Shown one piece after another: positions 27,551 through 36,112 of a stretch of DNA of 64,000 nt. How positions within the stretch are numbered: position 1 is the first letter of the stretch; the number at the start of each line of letters is the position of its first letter. The position numbers were made by a program, and so were the translations under genes. The notes under the pieces are model-generated. The model searched no databases and was not told the DNA's origin. It saw only the letters and a program-made list of their open reading frames with translations. The DNA comes from Roseinatronobacter monicus (GTDB lineage Bacteria > Pseudomonadota > Alphaproteobacteria > Rhodobacterales > Rhodobacteraceae), in the NCBI RefSeq assembly GCF_006716865.1, contig NZ_VFPT01000001.1, forward strand, positions 739,001-803,000, given 5' to 3'.

Positions 27551-28951
27551 TCAGGTTACTGCATCTTGTAGTCGGGCCAGCGTTTCATCGCGGTCCAGAA
27601 TAATCATCATATCAAAAACGCTGGGGCTGTTCGTGCGCCCGGCCAGAGCGGCGCGAAGTGGTTGCGCCAACTTGCCTAGACCCAGACCGTGTGCCTGCGC
27701 GACTTCGGTGACAACCCCTTCCAAAATTTCTCGATCCCACCTAGCAGTTTGCAGGCGCGGCGTCAATTCCTTCAGTATACTACGGGATACATCATCGAGT
27801 GCAGCGGCTGCTTTCTCGTCTGGCGCAATGGGGCGTTGGGTGAGTATAAAATGCGCTTTTTCAAGCATTTGCGCGAAACCTTTTGCCTTGTCCTTGACCA
27901 GAGGCATGGCCCGCAAAAGCCCTGCGCGCTGCGCATCGGTCAGTGCAGGCGCTTGCGTCGCGGCAAGATAGGCTTCTAATTCATGCAGCAGCGCAGCATC
28001 GTCGGCAACGCTGGTGTGCTGCGCTGTCAGATGGTCGAGTTTCTTGAAGTCCAGCCGCGCGGGCGATTTGCCTATGCCACTGATATCGAACCACTCGCGC
28101 GCCTGCGCATCGGTGAAGAATTCGTCATTGCCATGGCTCCAGCCCAGCCGCGCAAGGTAGTTGCGCATGGCCGCTGCCGGATAGCCCATCTGCTGATATT
28201 CCTCGACCCCAAGCGCGCCGTGGCGTTTGGACAGTTTCTTTCCATCGGGGCCATGAATTAGCGGGATATGCGCCCAGATTGGCACATCCCAGCCCATGGC
28301 GCGGTAGACAAGCATCTGCCGCGCGGCATTGTTCAAGTGGTCATCGCCACGAATGACATGGGTCACGCCCATATCATGGTCATCGACCACAACGGCCAGC
28401 ATATAGGTGGGGCTGCCGTCAGAGCGCAGCACGATCATATCGTCCAACTGGTTATTGCGGATGCGGACCTGTCCCTGCACCTGATCGTCGATCAGCGTCT
28501 CGCCGTCCAGCGGGGCCTTGACCCGAATCGCAAAGGGCGCGTCGGGGTGTGTGTCGGGGCTGGCATCGCGCCAAGGCGAGTGAAACAGCGTCGAGCGGCC
28601 CTCCGCGCGGGCCGATTCGCGGAACGCCTCGATCTCGTCTTGGGTGCTGAAGCACTTATACGCATCGCCCGAGGCCAGCATCTGATGCGCGACTTCGGCA
28701 TGGCGGTCTGCGCGGTCAAACTGGCTGACTGGCTCCCCATCCCAGTCCAGCCCCAGCCATGTCAGCCCGGCCAGAATGGCCTGTGTCGCTTCAGGGGTGG
28801 AGCGGGCGCGGTCGGTATCTTCGATGCGCAACAGGAACTTGCCGCCGCGCCCGCGCGCATAAAGCCAGTTGAACAGCGCCGTGCGCGCCCCGCCAATATG
28901 CAGGAATCCAGTGGGCGAGGGGGCAAAGCGCGTCACGACAGGAGAGGACAT
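27551..28951 (-). CDS. gltX: Glutamate--tRNA ligase
   Basis: Class I aminoacyl-tRNA synthetase, 466 aa. The HIGH signature appears as FLHIGGAR at residues 16-23 and the KMSKS loop as KLSKRHG near 240. Alphaproteobacteria often have two GltX paralogues, one discriminating; which type this is cannot be settled by eye. It is divergent from comEC, with a 63-bp intergenic gap. Confidence 0.96.
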   Translation of the reverse strand: MSSPVVTRFAPSPTGFLHIGGARTALFNWLYARGRGGKFLLRIEDTDRARSTPEATQAILAGLTWLGLDWDGEPVSQFDRADRHAEVAHQMLASGDAYKCFSTQDEIEAFRESARAEGRSTLFHSPWRDASPDTHPDAPFAIRVKAPLDGETLIDDQVQGQVRIRNNQLDDMIVLRSDGSPTYMLAVVVDDHDMGVTHVIRGDDHLNNAARQMLVYRAMGWDVPIWAHIPLIHGPDGKKLSKRHGALGVEEYQQMGYPAAAMRNYLARLGWSHGNDEFFTDAQAREWFDISGIGKSPARLDFKKLDHLTAQHTSVADDAALLHELEAYLAATQAPALTDAQRAGLLRAMPLVKDKAKGFAQMLEKAHFILTQRPIAPDEKAAAALDDVSRSILKELTPRLQTARWDREILEGVVTEVAQAHGLGLGKLAQPLRAALAGRTNSPSVFDMMIILDRDETLARLQDAVT

Positions 28952-29014
28952 GGTGAGATTAACCTTTTGGAAACCAGTTTCGCGTCAGGATCTGAGCTTG
29001 GGTTCTAGGCAAGG

Positions 29015-31120
29015 ATGGGGGGGGAAACAAGGGTGCGCGTGTTGACCTTTTCTCTGCTGCGCCCAGCGCAGGTGCCCGCAGCGCTGGTTTCGGCCATCGC
29101 AGCGCAGCGCGGGCGATTGGTCTTGTTCGTGCCTGTGTTGCTGGCCATCGGCATCGGCATCTACTTTGCGCTGCCGCGCGACCCTGTGGCGCTGGAATGG
29201 GCAGGTGTGGGGGGGCTGGCCCTTGCTTTGGCGCTGCTGTCGCGCCGTGTGCCCGAAGACATTGCGCCCCTGATGCTGGTCTGCGCCTTGGTTGCGGCGG
29301 GGACCTTGGCGGCAGGGGCGCGGGCGGCGCTCGTCTCGGCCCCGGTGCTGCAATACCGCTATTTTGGCCCGATTGAGGGGCGGATTGTCAGGATTGACCG
29401 TTCGGCCACGGATGCGCTGCGCCTGACATTGGATCAGGTCGTGCTGGAACGGGTGGCGCATGCGCGCACGCCGGAGCGGGTGCGCATCTCATTGCATGGC
29501 GATCAGGGGTTCATCACGCCCGAGCCGGGCTTGCGTGTGGCCACAACCGGCCATCTGGCCCCGCCGCCCGCCCCGTCAGAACCCGGCGGCTTTGATTTCC
29601 GGCGTCTTGCATGGTTCGAGCGGTTGGGTGCGGTCGGCTATACCCGCGTGCCGGTGCTGGCGCTGGCCCCGGCGGACCAAGGGGCGGCAGGCTTGCGCAT
29701 TCACCGGTTGCGCATGAAGATATCGGGCGCGGTGCAGGCGCATTTGCCGGGCGACAGGGGCGGGTTTGCTGCGGCGATCCTGACGGGCGACCGCTCTGGC
29801 ATCGCGCAGGCGCAGATGGAGGAATTGCGCCGCTCAAACCTTGCGCATCTGCTGGCGATATCGGGGCTGCATATGGGGCTGTTGACGGGGTTTGTGTTTG
29901 GCCTGTTGCGGCTGGTCATGGCAATGGTGCCAGCGTTCGCGCTGCGCGCGCCCACGCGCAAGTTGGCCGCTTTGGGCGCGTTGGCGGCGGGGGCGTTCTA
30001 TCTGGTGCTGTCGGGGGGCAATGTTGCCACTGAACGTGCCTATATCATGGTGGCGGTGATGCTGGTGGCAGTGCTGCTGGACCGGCGCGCAATCTCGCTG
30101 CGCTCCGTGGCGATGGCGGCGACGCTGATCTTGCTTTTGCGGCCCGAAGCGCTGGTGCAGGCGGGGTTTCAGATGAGCTTTGCCGCCACGGTTGCACTGG
30201 TCGCGGTGTTCCAATGGCTGACACAGGAACGGGGCTGGCGCGCGCGTATTCCGCGCTGGGTCTGGCCTGTGGTCAGTGTGGTGATCTGCTCGCTGGTCGC
30301 GGGCATTGCGACCGCGCCGATTGCAGCGGCCAGTTTCAACCGGATTGCGGAATACGGGCTGATTGCCAATCTGCTGGCGGTGCCCTTGATGGGTCTGGTG
30401 GTCATGCCAGCGGCAGTGCTGGCAGCCCTGCTTGCGCCCTTCGGGCTGGAATGGATCGGGTTGAAGCTGATGGGGCCGGCGATTGGCTGGATCTTGCATG
30501 TCTCGGCCTTTGTCAGCGGGTTGGAGGGGGCGGTGATGCCCGTGGCGCAACCCGCGCCGAGCGTGATCCCGGCATTGGTGCTTGGGGCCTTGTGGGTGAT
30601 CGTGTGGCAGGGGCGGTTGCGCTGGGCGGGGGTGCCGGTGATGGCGCTGGCGCTGATTTTCTGGGCTGAAACCCCGCGCCCGACCCTGCTGATCGCGCGC
30701 GAGGGCGAAGTGGTCGGGCTGATGCCGGAGGGTGGCCCGCGCATGCTCAGCCGTGCGCGCGCGGGCAGTTTCACGGCTGAAAGCTGGCTGAGGGCGGATG
30801 GCGACAGTGCAACGCAGGCCGACGCCCATGCCCGCAGCGGGTTCGATCCGCGTGACACTGTGGTACATCTGCGCGGGGGCGGGTTCGACGTGGTGCATCT
30901 GGCAGGCCAACGCGCCTTGGCGCAGTTGGAGGCCGTCTGCCTGCCCGGCCGGATTGTGGTTGTGACGCAACACTCCGATGCGCGGCAGGCGCCGTGCCAG
31001 ATCATCAGCCCGCGCGATTTGCGCCAAAGCGGCGCGCTGGCGTTGAGCGCTTCGGGGGGCACAGTCAGCATCCGCAGCGTTGCACAAGCCAGTGGCCAGC
31101 GGCGCTGGACGGGCCGGTAA
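29015..31120 (+). CDS. comEC: ComEC/Rec2-family DNA-uptake channel protein
   Basis: A 701-aa polytopic protein of the ComEC/Rec2 family, the inner-membrane channel for single-stranded DNA during transformation. Residues about 30-105 hold the first hydrophobic segments and residues about 115-215 a soluble OB-like DUF4131 domain. The competence domain (about 235-510) opens with RRSNLAHLLAISGLHMG. The C-terminal ~150 residues are short for a full metallo-beta-lactamase domain and lack the HxHxDH motif; many alphaproteobacterial ComEC proteins lack it too. An alternative start is a GTG near 29033. No other competence gene is nearby. Confidence 0.9.
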   Translation: MGGETRVRVLTFSLLRPAQVPAALVSAIAAQRGRLVLFVPVLLAIGIGIYFALPRDPVALEWAGVGGLALALALLSRRVPEDIAPLMLVCALVAAGTLAAGARAALVSAPVLQYRYFGPIEGRIVRIDRSATDALRLTLDQVVLERVAHARTPERVRISLHGDQGFITPEPGLRVATTGHLAPPPAPSEPGGFDFRRLAWFERLGAVGYTRVPVLALAPADQGAAGLRIHRLRMKISGAVQAHLPGDRGGFAAAILTGDRSGIAQAQMEELRRSNLAHLLAISGLHMGLLTGFVFGLLRLVMAMVPAFALRAPTRKLAALGALAAGAFYLVLSGGNVATERAYIMVAVMLVAVLLDRRAISLRSVAMAATLILLLRPEALVQAGFQMSFAATVALVAVFQWLTQERGWRARIPRWVWPVVSVVICSLVAGIATAPIAAASFNRIAEYGLIANLLAVPLMGLVVMPAAVLAALLAPFGLEWIGLKLMGPAIGWILHVSAFVSGLEGAVMPVAQPAPSVIPALVLGALWVIVWQGRLRWAGVPVMALALIFWAETPRPTLLIAREGEVVGLMPEGGPRMLSRARAGSFTAESWLRADGDSATQADAHARSGFDPRDTVVHLRGGGFDVVHLAGQRALAQLEAVCLPGRIVVVTQHSDARQAPCQIISPRDLRQSGALALSASGGTVSIRSVAQASGQRRWTGR

Positions 31121-31195
31121 TGCTTCTCGCTGCGGTCGCCATTAGGGGGCGAGGGGCGGGTATGCGGGACTTTGCAGGCATTGCATTTCCGGGTG

Positions 31196-31366
31196 CAAAG
31201 CCGCGCAGCGTCGGGCCGCGGTGCGGCGATCCCCGGTTGATTTATAGCACTTTATGCCAGCCAAATCCGAGCAAGATCAGAGCGTTGCGCCTGTGTCAGC
31301 CAAATCGCCGTGCCGTGGGTGCGGCCCGGCGATGCGCGGCGGGCTGACGCCCTTGATTCCGCGCTT
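31196..31366 (+). repeat. Dispersed repeat family 1, copy A
   Basis: About 171 bp starting 75 bp after the comEC stop, in comEC orientation. It aligns along most of its length with copies at 42096-42273 (reverse), 57991-58162 and 62688-62865. The conserved hairpin ATCGCCG...CGGCGAT lies at about 31304-31333. Confidence 0.85.
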
Positions 31367-31460
31367 GGTGCGTCGCCTTGCCGACCGCAAAGCCCTTCAA
31401 CCCGTCATCGTGTATCTTGTACGCGCTGGTCAACACCCCGCTTGCGCCCCAAGGGTAAGG

Positions 31461-31490
31461 CACAAAAAAACCCGGCCAGATTGGCCGGGC
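31461..31490 (-). terminator. Rho-independent terminator of the purL-bolA-grxD transcript
   Basis: Stem CCCGGCCA (31471-31478) with TGGCCGGG (31482-31489), loop GAT, followed on the minus strand by TTTTTTTGTG. It is 28 bp after the grxD stop. Confidence 0.9.
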
Positions 31491-31517
31491 TGTTGCGCAG
31501 ATGCGGGGGCATCGGGT

Positions 31518-31877
31518 TCAGGCATTCGCCTCGCGGATTTTCTCGGCGGCGTCCTTGTCATAGGTGACGCCCTTGGCCTCGAACAACTGGTCCAGCTCGC
31601 CCGACAGGGTCATTTCGGTGATGATGTCGCAGCCGCCCACAAACTCGCCCTTGACGTAAAGCTGCGGGATGGTGGGCCAGTCGGAGTAGTCCTTGATGCC
31701 TTGGCGCACGCTGTCATCGGCCAGCACATTCACATCAGTATATTCCACACCCATGAAGTTCAGCACCCCTGCAACACGGCTGGAAAAGCCACATTGCGGC
31801 ATGGTTTTCGTGCCTTTCATATACAGCACGACATCATTGGCTTCGACAGTTTGCTTGATCTGGTCTTCGGCGCTCAT
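31518..31877 (-). CDS. grxD: Monothiol glutaredoxin, Grx4 family
   Basis: A 119-aa CGFS-type glutaredoxin that ligates and transfers [2Fe-2S] clusters. Cys29 sits in PQCGFSS; the WPTIPQLYVKGEFVGGCDI block binds glutathione. Members pair physically with BolA proteins, and bolA lies 29 bp upstream on the same strand, which fits a Grx-BolA iron-sulfur complex. A strong terminator follows. Confidence 0.95.
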   Translation of the reverse strand: MSAEDQIKQTVEANDVVLYMKGTKTMPQCGFSSRVAGVLNFMGVEYTDVNVLADDSVRQGIKDYSDWPTIPQLYVKGEFVGGCDIITEMTLSGELDQLFEAKGVTYDKDAAEKIREANA

Positions 31878-31906
31878 GGCGGGTCCTTTCGGGCGTGTTT
31901 TGGGTC

Positions 31907-32149
31907 TTATTCGGGGGCTTTGGTGGTCAGCGCAAGGGCGTGCAATTCGCCATGATTGCCGTCCATCTTGCCCTTCAGCGTGGCATAGACTGCGCGTTGT
32001 TGCTGCACGCGGTTCAGGCCACGGAAGCTTTCGTCAATCACTTCCGCTGCATAATGGTTTCCGTCCCCTGCAAGGTCGGTGATGGTGATCTTGGCAGAGG
32101 GGAAGCCCTCTTTCAGCAGGGTTTCCAGTTCTTCGACAGTTATGGCCAT
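31907..32149 (-). CDS. bolA: BolA family protein
   Basis: An 80-aa protein with the class II KH-like BolA fold, conserved in the block around FRGLNRVQQQRAVYATL and the C-terminal HALALTTK containing the cluster-binding His. BolA/IbaG proteins form iron-sulfur heterodimers with monothiol glutaredoxins; grxD is the next gene. It follows purL by 52 bp in the order purL-bolA-grxD. Confidence 0.93.
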   Translation of the reverse strand: MAITVEELETLLKEGFPSAKITITDLAGDGNHYAAEVIDESFRGLNRVQQQRAVYATLKGKMDGNHGELHALALTTKAPE

Positions 32150-32201
32150 CTTGCGGTTCCTATTCTAGCTGTGTGCAAGGTAATCCCCGCACAAGGACAG
32201 A

Positions 32202-34367
32202 TCAAGCGTCACCGATGGCATGTGCAAAGGCCCCGCGATAGAGCGCAGACAAATCTGACAGCGCAGCACTGTCGCCGCCGAACTTTACCTGATCGCCGCC
32301 AAAGCGCCCGGCTGTTGTCAGCGTGACACCGGCTTGTCCAGCGGCCACCATCAGCGCCTCGGCCTGATCGAAGCTGCACGCGATCAGATAGCGCGCCTGA
32401 TCCTCGCCAAACAGGTCGGCAATCTGGTCTGCATTCAGCGTGATGCCCAAGCCCGCTGCCTCGGCCATCTCGAAGGCGGCCAAGGCAAGGCCGCCATCTG
32501 ACAGATCGGTCGCCGCCTTGACCAGTTCGCGGTTGGCGCGCAGAAACTCGCCATTGCGCCGCTCCATGTCCAGATCGACTGCGGGCGCATCGCCATCCTC
32601 AATCCCGAATGCCTCAGCCAGCAGGGCGGATTGCCCCAGATGGCCAATGCCGTCGCCGATCACCAGCGCCAGATCGCCATTCTCTGGCAAGCCGCTGATG
32701 ATGTCGTCCAGCGTGTCAATCAGGCCCACCGCGCCAATGGTCGGTGTGGGCAGAATGGGCTGGCCATCGGTTTCGTTATACAGGCTGACATTGCCCGACA
32801 CGATGGGCATGTCCAGCGCCGCACAGGCAGCGCCGATCCCTTTGATCGCACCGACAAGCTGGCCCATGATTTCGGGCTTTTCAGGGTTGCCGAAATTCAG
32901 GTTATCCGTGCTGGCCAAGGGCCGCGCACCGACAGCGCAGAGGTTGCGATACGCCTCGGCCACGGCTTGCTTGCCGCCCTCGTAAGGGTTGGCGCGCACG
33001 TAGCGCGGGGTCACATCGCTGGTGAAGGCCAGCGCCTTGTCAGTGCCGTGCACGCGCACCACACCTGCGCCAAGGCCGGGCGTGCGCACTGTGTCGGCCA
33101 TGACTTGCGTGTCATACTGTTCCCACACCCATGCTTTATGCGCGTAAGAGGGGGCGGCGATCAGGGCGCGCAGCGCCTCTATCGGGCCGATTTCGGGGAA
33201 ATCCCCCAACGCGGGCGCTGGCGGTGTTTCCACCCAAGGGCGGTCATATTCGGGCGCGCTGGAGGACAGTTTCGACAGCGGCAGATCGGCTTTTACATCA
33301 TTGCCATGCAGGATCAGGAAGCGGTCCTCGGCAATGGTTTCGCCAACGATGGCAAAATCCAGATCCCATTTCTCGAAAATCGCGCGGGCCTCGGCTTCTT
33401 TGGAGGGCTTGAGCACCATCAGCATCCGCTCTTGGCTCTCTGACAGCATCATCTCATAGGCCGTCATCGCCTGCTCGCGCTGGGGCACCTGATCGAGTTG
33501 CAGCTTGATGCCAAGCCCGCCCTTGTCGCCCATCTCGACGGCCGAGCAGGTCAGACCCGCCGCGCCCATGTCCTGAATGGAAATCACGGCGCCGGAGGCC
33601 ATCAATTCAAGGCAGGCTTCCAGCAGGCGCTTTTCGGTGAACGGGTCGCCCACCTGCACTGTGGGGCGCTTTTCCTCGATTGTGTCGTCGAATTCGGCGC
33701 TGGCCATCGTCGCCCCGCCAACCCCGTCGCGGCCTGTCTTTGCGCCCAGATAGACCACGGGCATACCGACGCCTGACGCTGCCGAATAGAAAATGCTGTC
33801 CGCATCGGCCAGCCCTGCCGCAAAGGCGTTGACCAGACAATTGCCGTTATAGGCCTTGTGAAACCGCACTTCGCCGCCGACCGTCGGCACACCAAAAGCG
33901 TTGCCATAGCCGCCAACCCCCTCGACCACACCGCGCACCAGATGGGTGGTCTTGGGGTGGCTGGTTTCGCCAAAGCTCAGCGCGTTCATGGCTGCAATGG
34001 GCCGCGCGCCCATGGTGAAGACATCGCGCAGAATGCCGCCCACACCTGTTGCCGCCCCCTGATAGGGTTCAATGTAGCTGGGGTGGTTGTGGCTTTCCAT
34101 CTTGAAGATCACGGCCTGACCGTCGCCAATATCGACCACGCCCGCATTCTCGCCGGGGCCGCAGATGACTTGCGGGCCAGTGGTCGGCAAGGTGCGCAAC
34201 CACTTCTTCGAGGATTTATACGAACAATGCTCGTTCCACATGGCAGAGAAAATGCCAAGTTCGGTGAAATTCGGCGCACGGCCCAGTATTTCTAGAATAC
34301 GGTCGTATTCGTCGGGCGAAAGGCCATGAGCCTTGATCAGGTCAGTTGTGATGTCAGGTTCTGTCAT
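32202..34367 (-). CDS. purL: Phosphoribosylformylglycinamidine synthase subunit PurL
   Basis: ATP-dependent synthetase subunit of FGAM synthase in purine synthesis; at 721 aa it is the small PurL type that works with separate PurS and PurQ, which are not in this window. It begins [19 protein letters not shown], with EHCSYKSSK near residue 48 (active-site His) and two AIRS-like halves, the first with KMESHNHPS. Its leader region (34368 onward) is long and AT-richer. bolA and grxD follow on the same strand. Confidence 0.97.
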   Translation of the reverse strand: MTEPDITTDLIKAHGLSPDEYDRILEILGRAPNFTELGIFSAMWNEHCSYKSSKKWLRTLPTTGPQVICGPGENAGVVDIGDGQAVIFKMESHNHPSYIEPYQGAATGVGGILRDVFTMGARPIAAMNALSFGETSHPKTTHLVRGVVEGVGGYGNAFGVPTVGGEVRFHKAYNGNCLVNAFAAGLADADSIFYSAASGVGMPVVYLGAKTGRDGVGGATMASAEFDDTIEEKRPTVQVGDPFTEKRLLEACLELMASGAVISIQDMGAAGLTCSAVEMGDKGGLGIKLQLDQVPQREQAMTAYEMMLSESQERMLMVLKPSKEAEARAIFEKWDLDFAIVGETIAEDRFLILHGNDVKADLPLSKLSSSAPEYDRPWVETPPAPALGDFPEIGPIEALRALIAAPSYAHKAWVWEQYDTQVMADTVRTPGLGAGVVRVHGTDKALAFTSDVTPRYVRANPYEGGKQAVAEAYRNLCAVGARPLASTDNLNFGNPEKPEIMGQLVGAIKGIGAACAALDMPIVSGNVSLYNETDGQPILPTPTIGAVGLIDTLDDIISGLPENGDLALVIGDGIGHLGQSALLAEAFGIEDGDAPAVDLDMERRNGEFLRANRELVKAATDLSDGGLALAAFEMAEAAGLGITLNADQIADLFGEDQARYLIACSFDQAEALMVAAGQAGVTLTTAGRFGGDQVKFGGDSAALSDLSALYRGAFAHAIGDA

Positions 34368-34638
34368 TTTATGTTCCGCTGGTCTGCGCTTTCCATACTG
34401 AAACCGGCGCAGTGGTTAAAGGCTATAATTGTTCTTACCGCCCAATGGGGGCAAGGAAAGCACTGTGCAGCTCGCTGCAAAGCGGCGCTGTGGGGTGGCC
34501 TGATCGGGGTAGCATGGCGGTTGCCGGGCGTGGGATGGCGCGACAATCAGGGCGTGTGTTTGGCGCTGCGCGATATAGGGGGGATGCGGGCACTTGAGGG
34601 GGCACAACGGTTGGGCAAAGGCGGGCTTTGGGGCGCGG

Positions 34639-34655
34639 GCAAGATCAAATCTTGC
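34639..34655. repeat. Perfect inverted repeat in the purL upstream region
   Basis: GCAAGAT (34639-34645), CAA, ATCTTGC (34649-34655). It lacks a T-run on either side, so it is more likely an operator or RNA hairpin than a terminator. Confidence 0.5.
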
Positions 34656-34702
34656 GCCAGTGTCAAGCAGTTAGGCTGGCATTGGCCTGCGGAATCAAAG
34701 CG

Positions 34703-34720
34703 TAAATTATGCGCAATTTA
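34703..34720. repeat. AT-rich inverted repeat
   Basis: TAAATT-ATGCGC-AATTTA, perfectly symmetric. Its left part, read on the minus strand, gives CATAATTTA, which recurs at 34972-34980 as the candidate -10 of the small RNA. Confidence 0.45.
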
Positions 34721-34858
34721 TGAACGGTATATTGCGTGTTCCCTCGCATCGTGGCCGGATTTCCAGCCCGATTCTGCGCCGCGCTGTACGCAAACTGCCG
34801 ATTTCCCCGGCAAGCCTGCTGCAAATTGCATGTTTCGTAATCAACTTGGCTGTCGGGC

Positions 34859-34886
34859 AAAAAAAAGGCCGAGCAGATGCTCGGCC
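34859..34886 (-). terminator. Strong Rho-independent terminator
   Basis: GGCCGAGC (34867-34874) pairs with GCTCGGCC (34879-34886), loop AGAT, followed on the minus strand by eight Ts (34866-34859). It lies 176 bp beyond the LysR stop. Confidence 0.88.
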
Positions 34887-34968
34887 AAAGTCCAACAGGG
34901 AGGTAAGACACACGGCAAAAGCCGCCAGTGCCTTGACCCCAATTAAATTATTGCTCATCCATTACGCA
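34859..34968 (-). ncRNA. Candidate small RNA with anti-Shine-Dalgarno motif (about 110 nt)
   Basis: Inferred from signals, not from homology. A -10-like CATAAT lies at 34975-34980 (minus); the predicted 5' end is near 34968. The transcript would contain a hairpin (CGGC-TTTT-GCCG near 34915-34930), a single-stranded TTACCTCCCTG near 34895-34906, and a perfect 8-bp terminator with eight Ts. There is no good -35 box, but a dyad ATTGC-N11-GCAAT occupies that position. It could instead be the processed 3' UTR of the LysR mRNA. An overlapping frame (MSNNLIGVKA...) runs through the terminator and has no ribosome site. Confidence 0.5.
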
Positions 34969-35061
34969 AGTTAAATTATGTTGCGCCTGCGACATTGCCG
35001 CTATGCGTTGCAATCATGTCTCAGGGAGGTCACGGGTGGCAAGTGGCGATTTACGCCTGTG

Positions 35062-35955
35062 TCACGATTGCCGTGCGCGCCGATAGGCCACGATTTCCTC
35101 GACGACAAAATCCCGAAACGCACTGATCCTGCGCGAATGGCGCAGCTCTTCAGGATAGGCCAGAAACACCGGAATGTCCCCGCTCGCCACTTCAGGCAAG
35201 ACATGGACCAGTTCGGGGAAATCCTCGGACACGTAATCAGGCAGCACGCCGATCCCCAGATGGTTCAGCACGGCTTGCAGCACACCGAAGTAATTGTTCA
35301 CTGTGAAACTGGAGCGCAACGGGCGCGCCGTCAACTCTCGGATAAGTTGCGCGCCGACACTGACCTGCGCCGATGTGATGTTTTGCGAAATCAGACGGAA
35401 ATCGGCCAGATCATCCAGCGTCGTCGGTGTGCCGTTCGATCGCAAATATTCTGCCGACGCATAAAGGCGCATGTTTACCGTCATCAGGCGTTTGCGGATC
35501 AGGTCGGCCTGACTGGGTTCCTTCATGCGGATGGCCACATCGGCCTCGCGCATCGGCAGGTCGAGCACGCGCTCTTCCAGCATCAGGTCAATCTTCAGTT
35601 CAGGATATTGCGCATAGAGCGAGGGCAGGCGCGGGGCCAGAAACAACGTGCCAAAGCCGGTCGTCGTGGTGACGCGCAACTCTCCATACACTTCGTCTTC
35701 GGCATCGCGGATGCGCGCGGCGGCTGATTCAAGCGTGCGGCTCATTGCTTTGGTCGCCTCAAACAGCAATTCGCCCTGTTCTGTCAGGATCAGCCCGCGC
35801 GCGTGACGGTGGAACAGAATCGAATCAAGCCCCTCTTCCAGCGCGCGAATTTGCCGGCTGACAGCGGATTGCGACAGTTTAAGTGTTTCACCAGCATGGG
35901 TCAGGCTGCCTGCATCGGCAACCGCGTGAAATATTCTAAGCTTGTCCCAGTCCAT
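35062..35955 (-). CDS. LysR-family regulator, LsrB/VtlR-like
   Basis: A 297-aa DNA-binding regulator. The N-terminal MDWDKLRIFHAVADAGSLTH and the LFHRHARGLILTEQGELL block match the LsrB/VtlR subgroup of alphaproteobacteria, which controls small RNAs, redox or surface genes in Rhizobiales. The effector domain spans about residues 90-290. The start is set at 35955; the frame extends to 35985, but the extra residues are not family-like. It is divergent from iorAB and followed 94 bp downstream by the candidate small RNA start. Whether it controls either is inference. Confidence 0.87.
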   Translation of the reverse strand: MDWDKLRIFHAVADAGSLTHAGETLKLSQSAVSRQIRALEEGLDSILFHRHARGLILTEQGELLFEATKAMSRTLESAAARIRDAEDEVYGELRVTTTTGFGTLFLAPRLPSLYAQYPELKIDLMLEERVLDLPMREADVAIRMKEPSQADLIRKRLMTVNMRLYASAEYLRSNGTPTTLDDLADFRLISQNITSAQVSVGAQLIRELTARPLRSSFTVNNYFGVLQAVLNHLGIGVLPDYVSEDFPELVHVLPEVASGDIPVFLAYPEELRHSRRISAFRDFVVEEIVAYRRARQS

Positions 35956-36053
35956 GGCGAAACATCCAAAAACGCGTTTCCGCAAACATATTCGAATCGT
36001 TCTACGGGTTTTTGCCTGATCACAAAAGCGCTTTACTTGAAAAATCTGCTTTG

Positions 36054-36074
36054 TAGGTCAGAAATATTGACCTA
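36054..36074. promoter_or_regulatory. Perfect palindrome between the LysR gene and iorAB (candidate operator)
   Basis: TAGGTCA (36054-36060), 7-bp AT-rich spacer, TGACCTA (36068-36074). It ends 39 bp before the chosen iorAB start, overlapping an upstream in-frame ATG at 36074, which argues against that ATG. The binding protein is unknown. Confidence 0.55.
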
Positions 36075-36112
36075 TGATCGTTTCATACGCAACAATGCAA
36101 AGGGGAGTGCAG

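Larger units (their letters stand above)
31121..31517. other. Intergenic region comEC/grxD
   Basis: 397 bp without a supported gene. It contains dispersed repeat family 1, copy A (31196-31366), and the grxD terminator at 31461-31490. Short frames here lack ribosome sites and have repeat-derived sequence. Confidence 0.7.
34368..35061. other. Gene-poor region between purL and the LysR gene
   Basis: About 690 bp with no convincing protein gene and a lower GC content in parts. It holds the purL leader, a perfect hairpin at 34639-34655, an inverted repeat at 34703-34720, a candidate small RNA ending in a strong terminator at 34859-34886, and a dyad ATTGC-N11-GCAAT at 34994-35014. Confidence 0.65.

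Noticed and set aside
29834..31087. 417-aa open frame opposite comEC
   Set aside because: His/Gln/Arg-rich antisense reading with no domain; the ComEC motif is clear on plus.
31254..31955. 233-aa plus-strand frame opposite grxD
   Set aside because: It begins in repeat copy A and continues as antisense of grxD; GrxD has the CGFS motif.
34326..34946. 206-aa plus-strand frame across the purL start
   Set aside because: It overlaps the purL coding start and leader, has no ribosome site and a composition unlike real genes.
34707..34958. 83-aa minus-strand frame with a signal-peptide-like start (MSNNLIGVKALAAF...)
   Set aside because: It runs through a strong Rho-independent terminator, has no Shine-Dalgarno, and the second half has no protein-like pattern. 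Kept only as an alternative to the small RNA.
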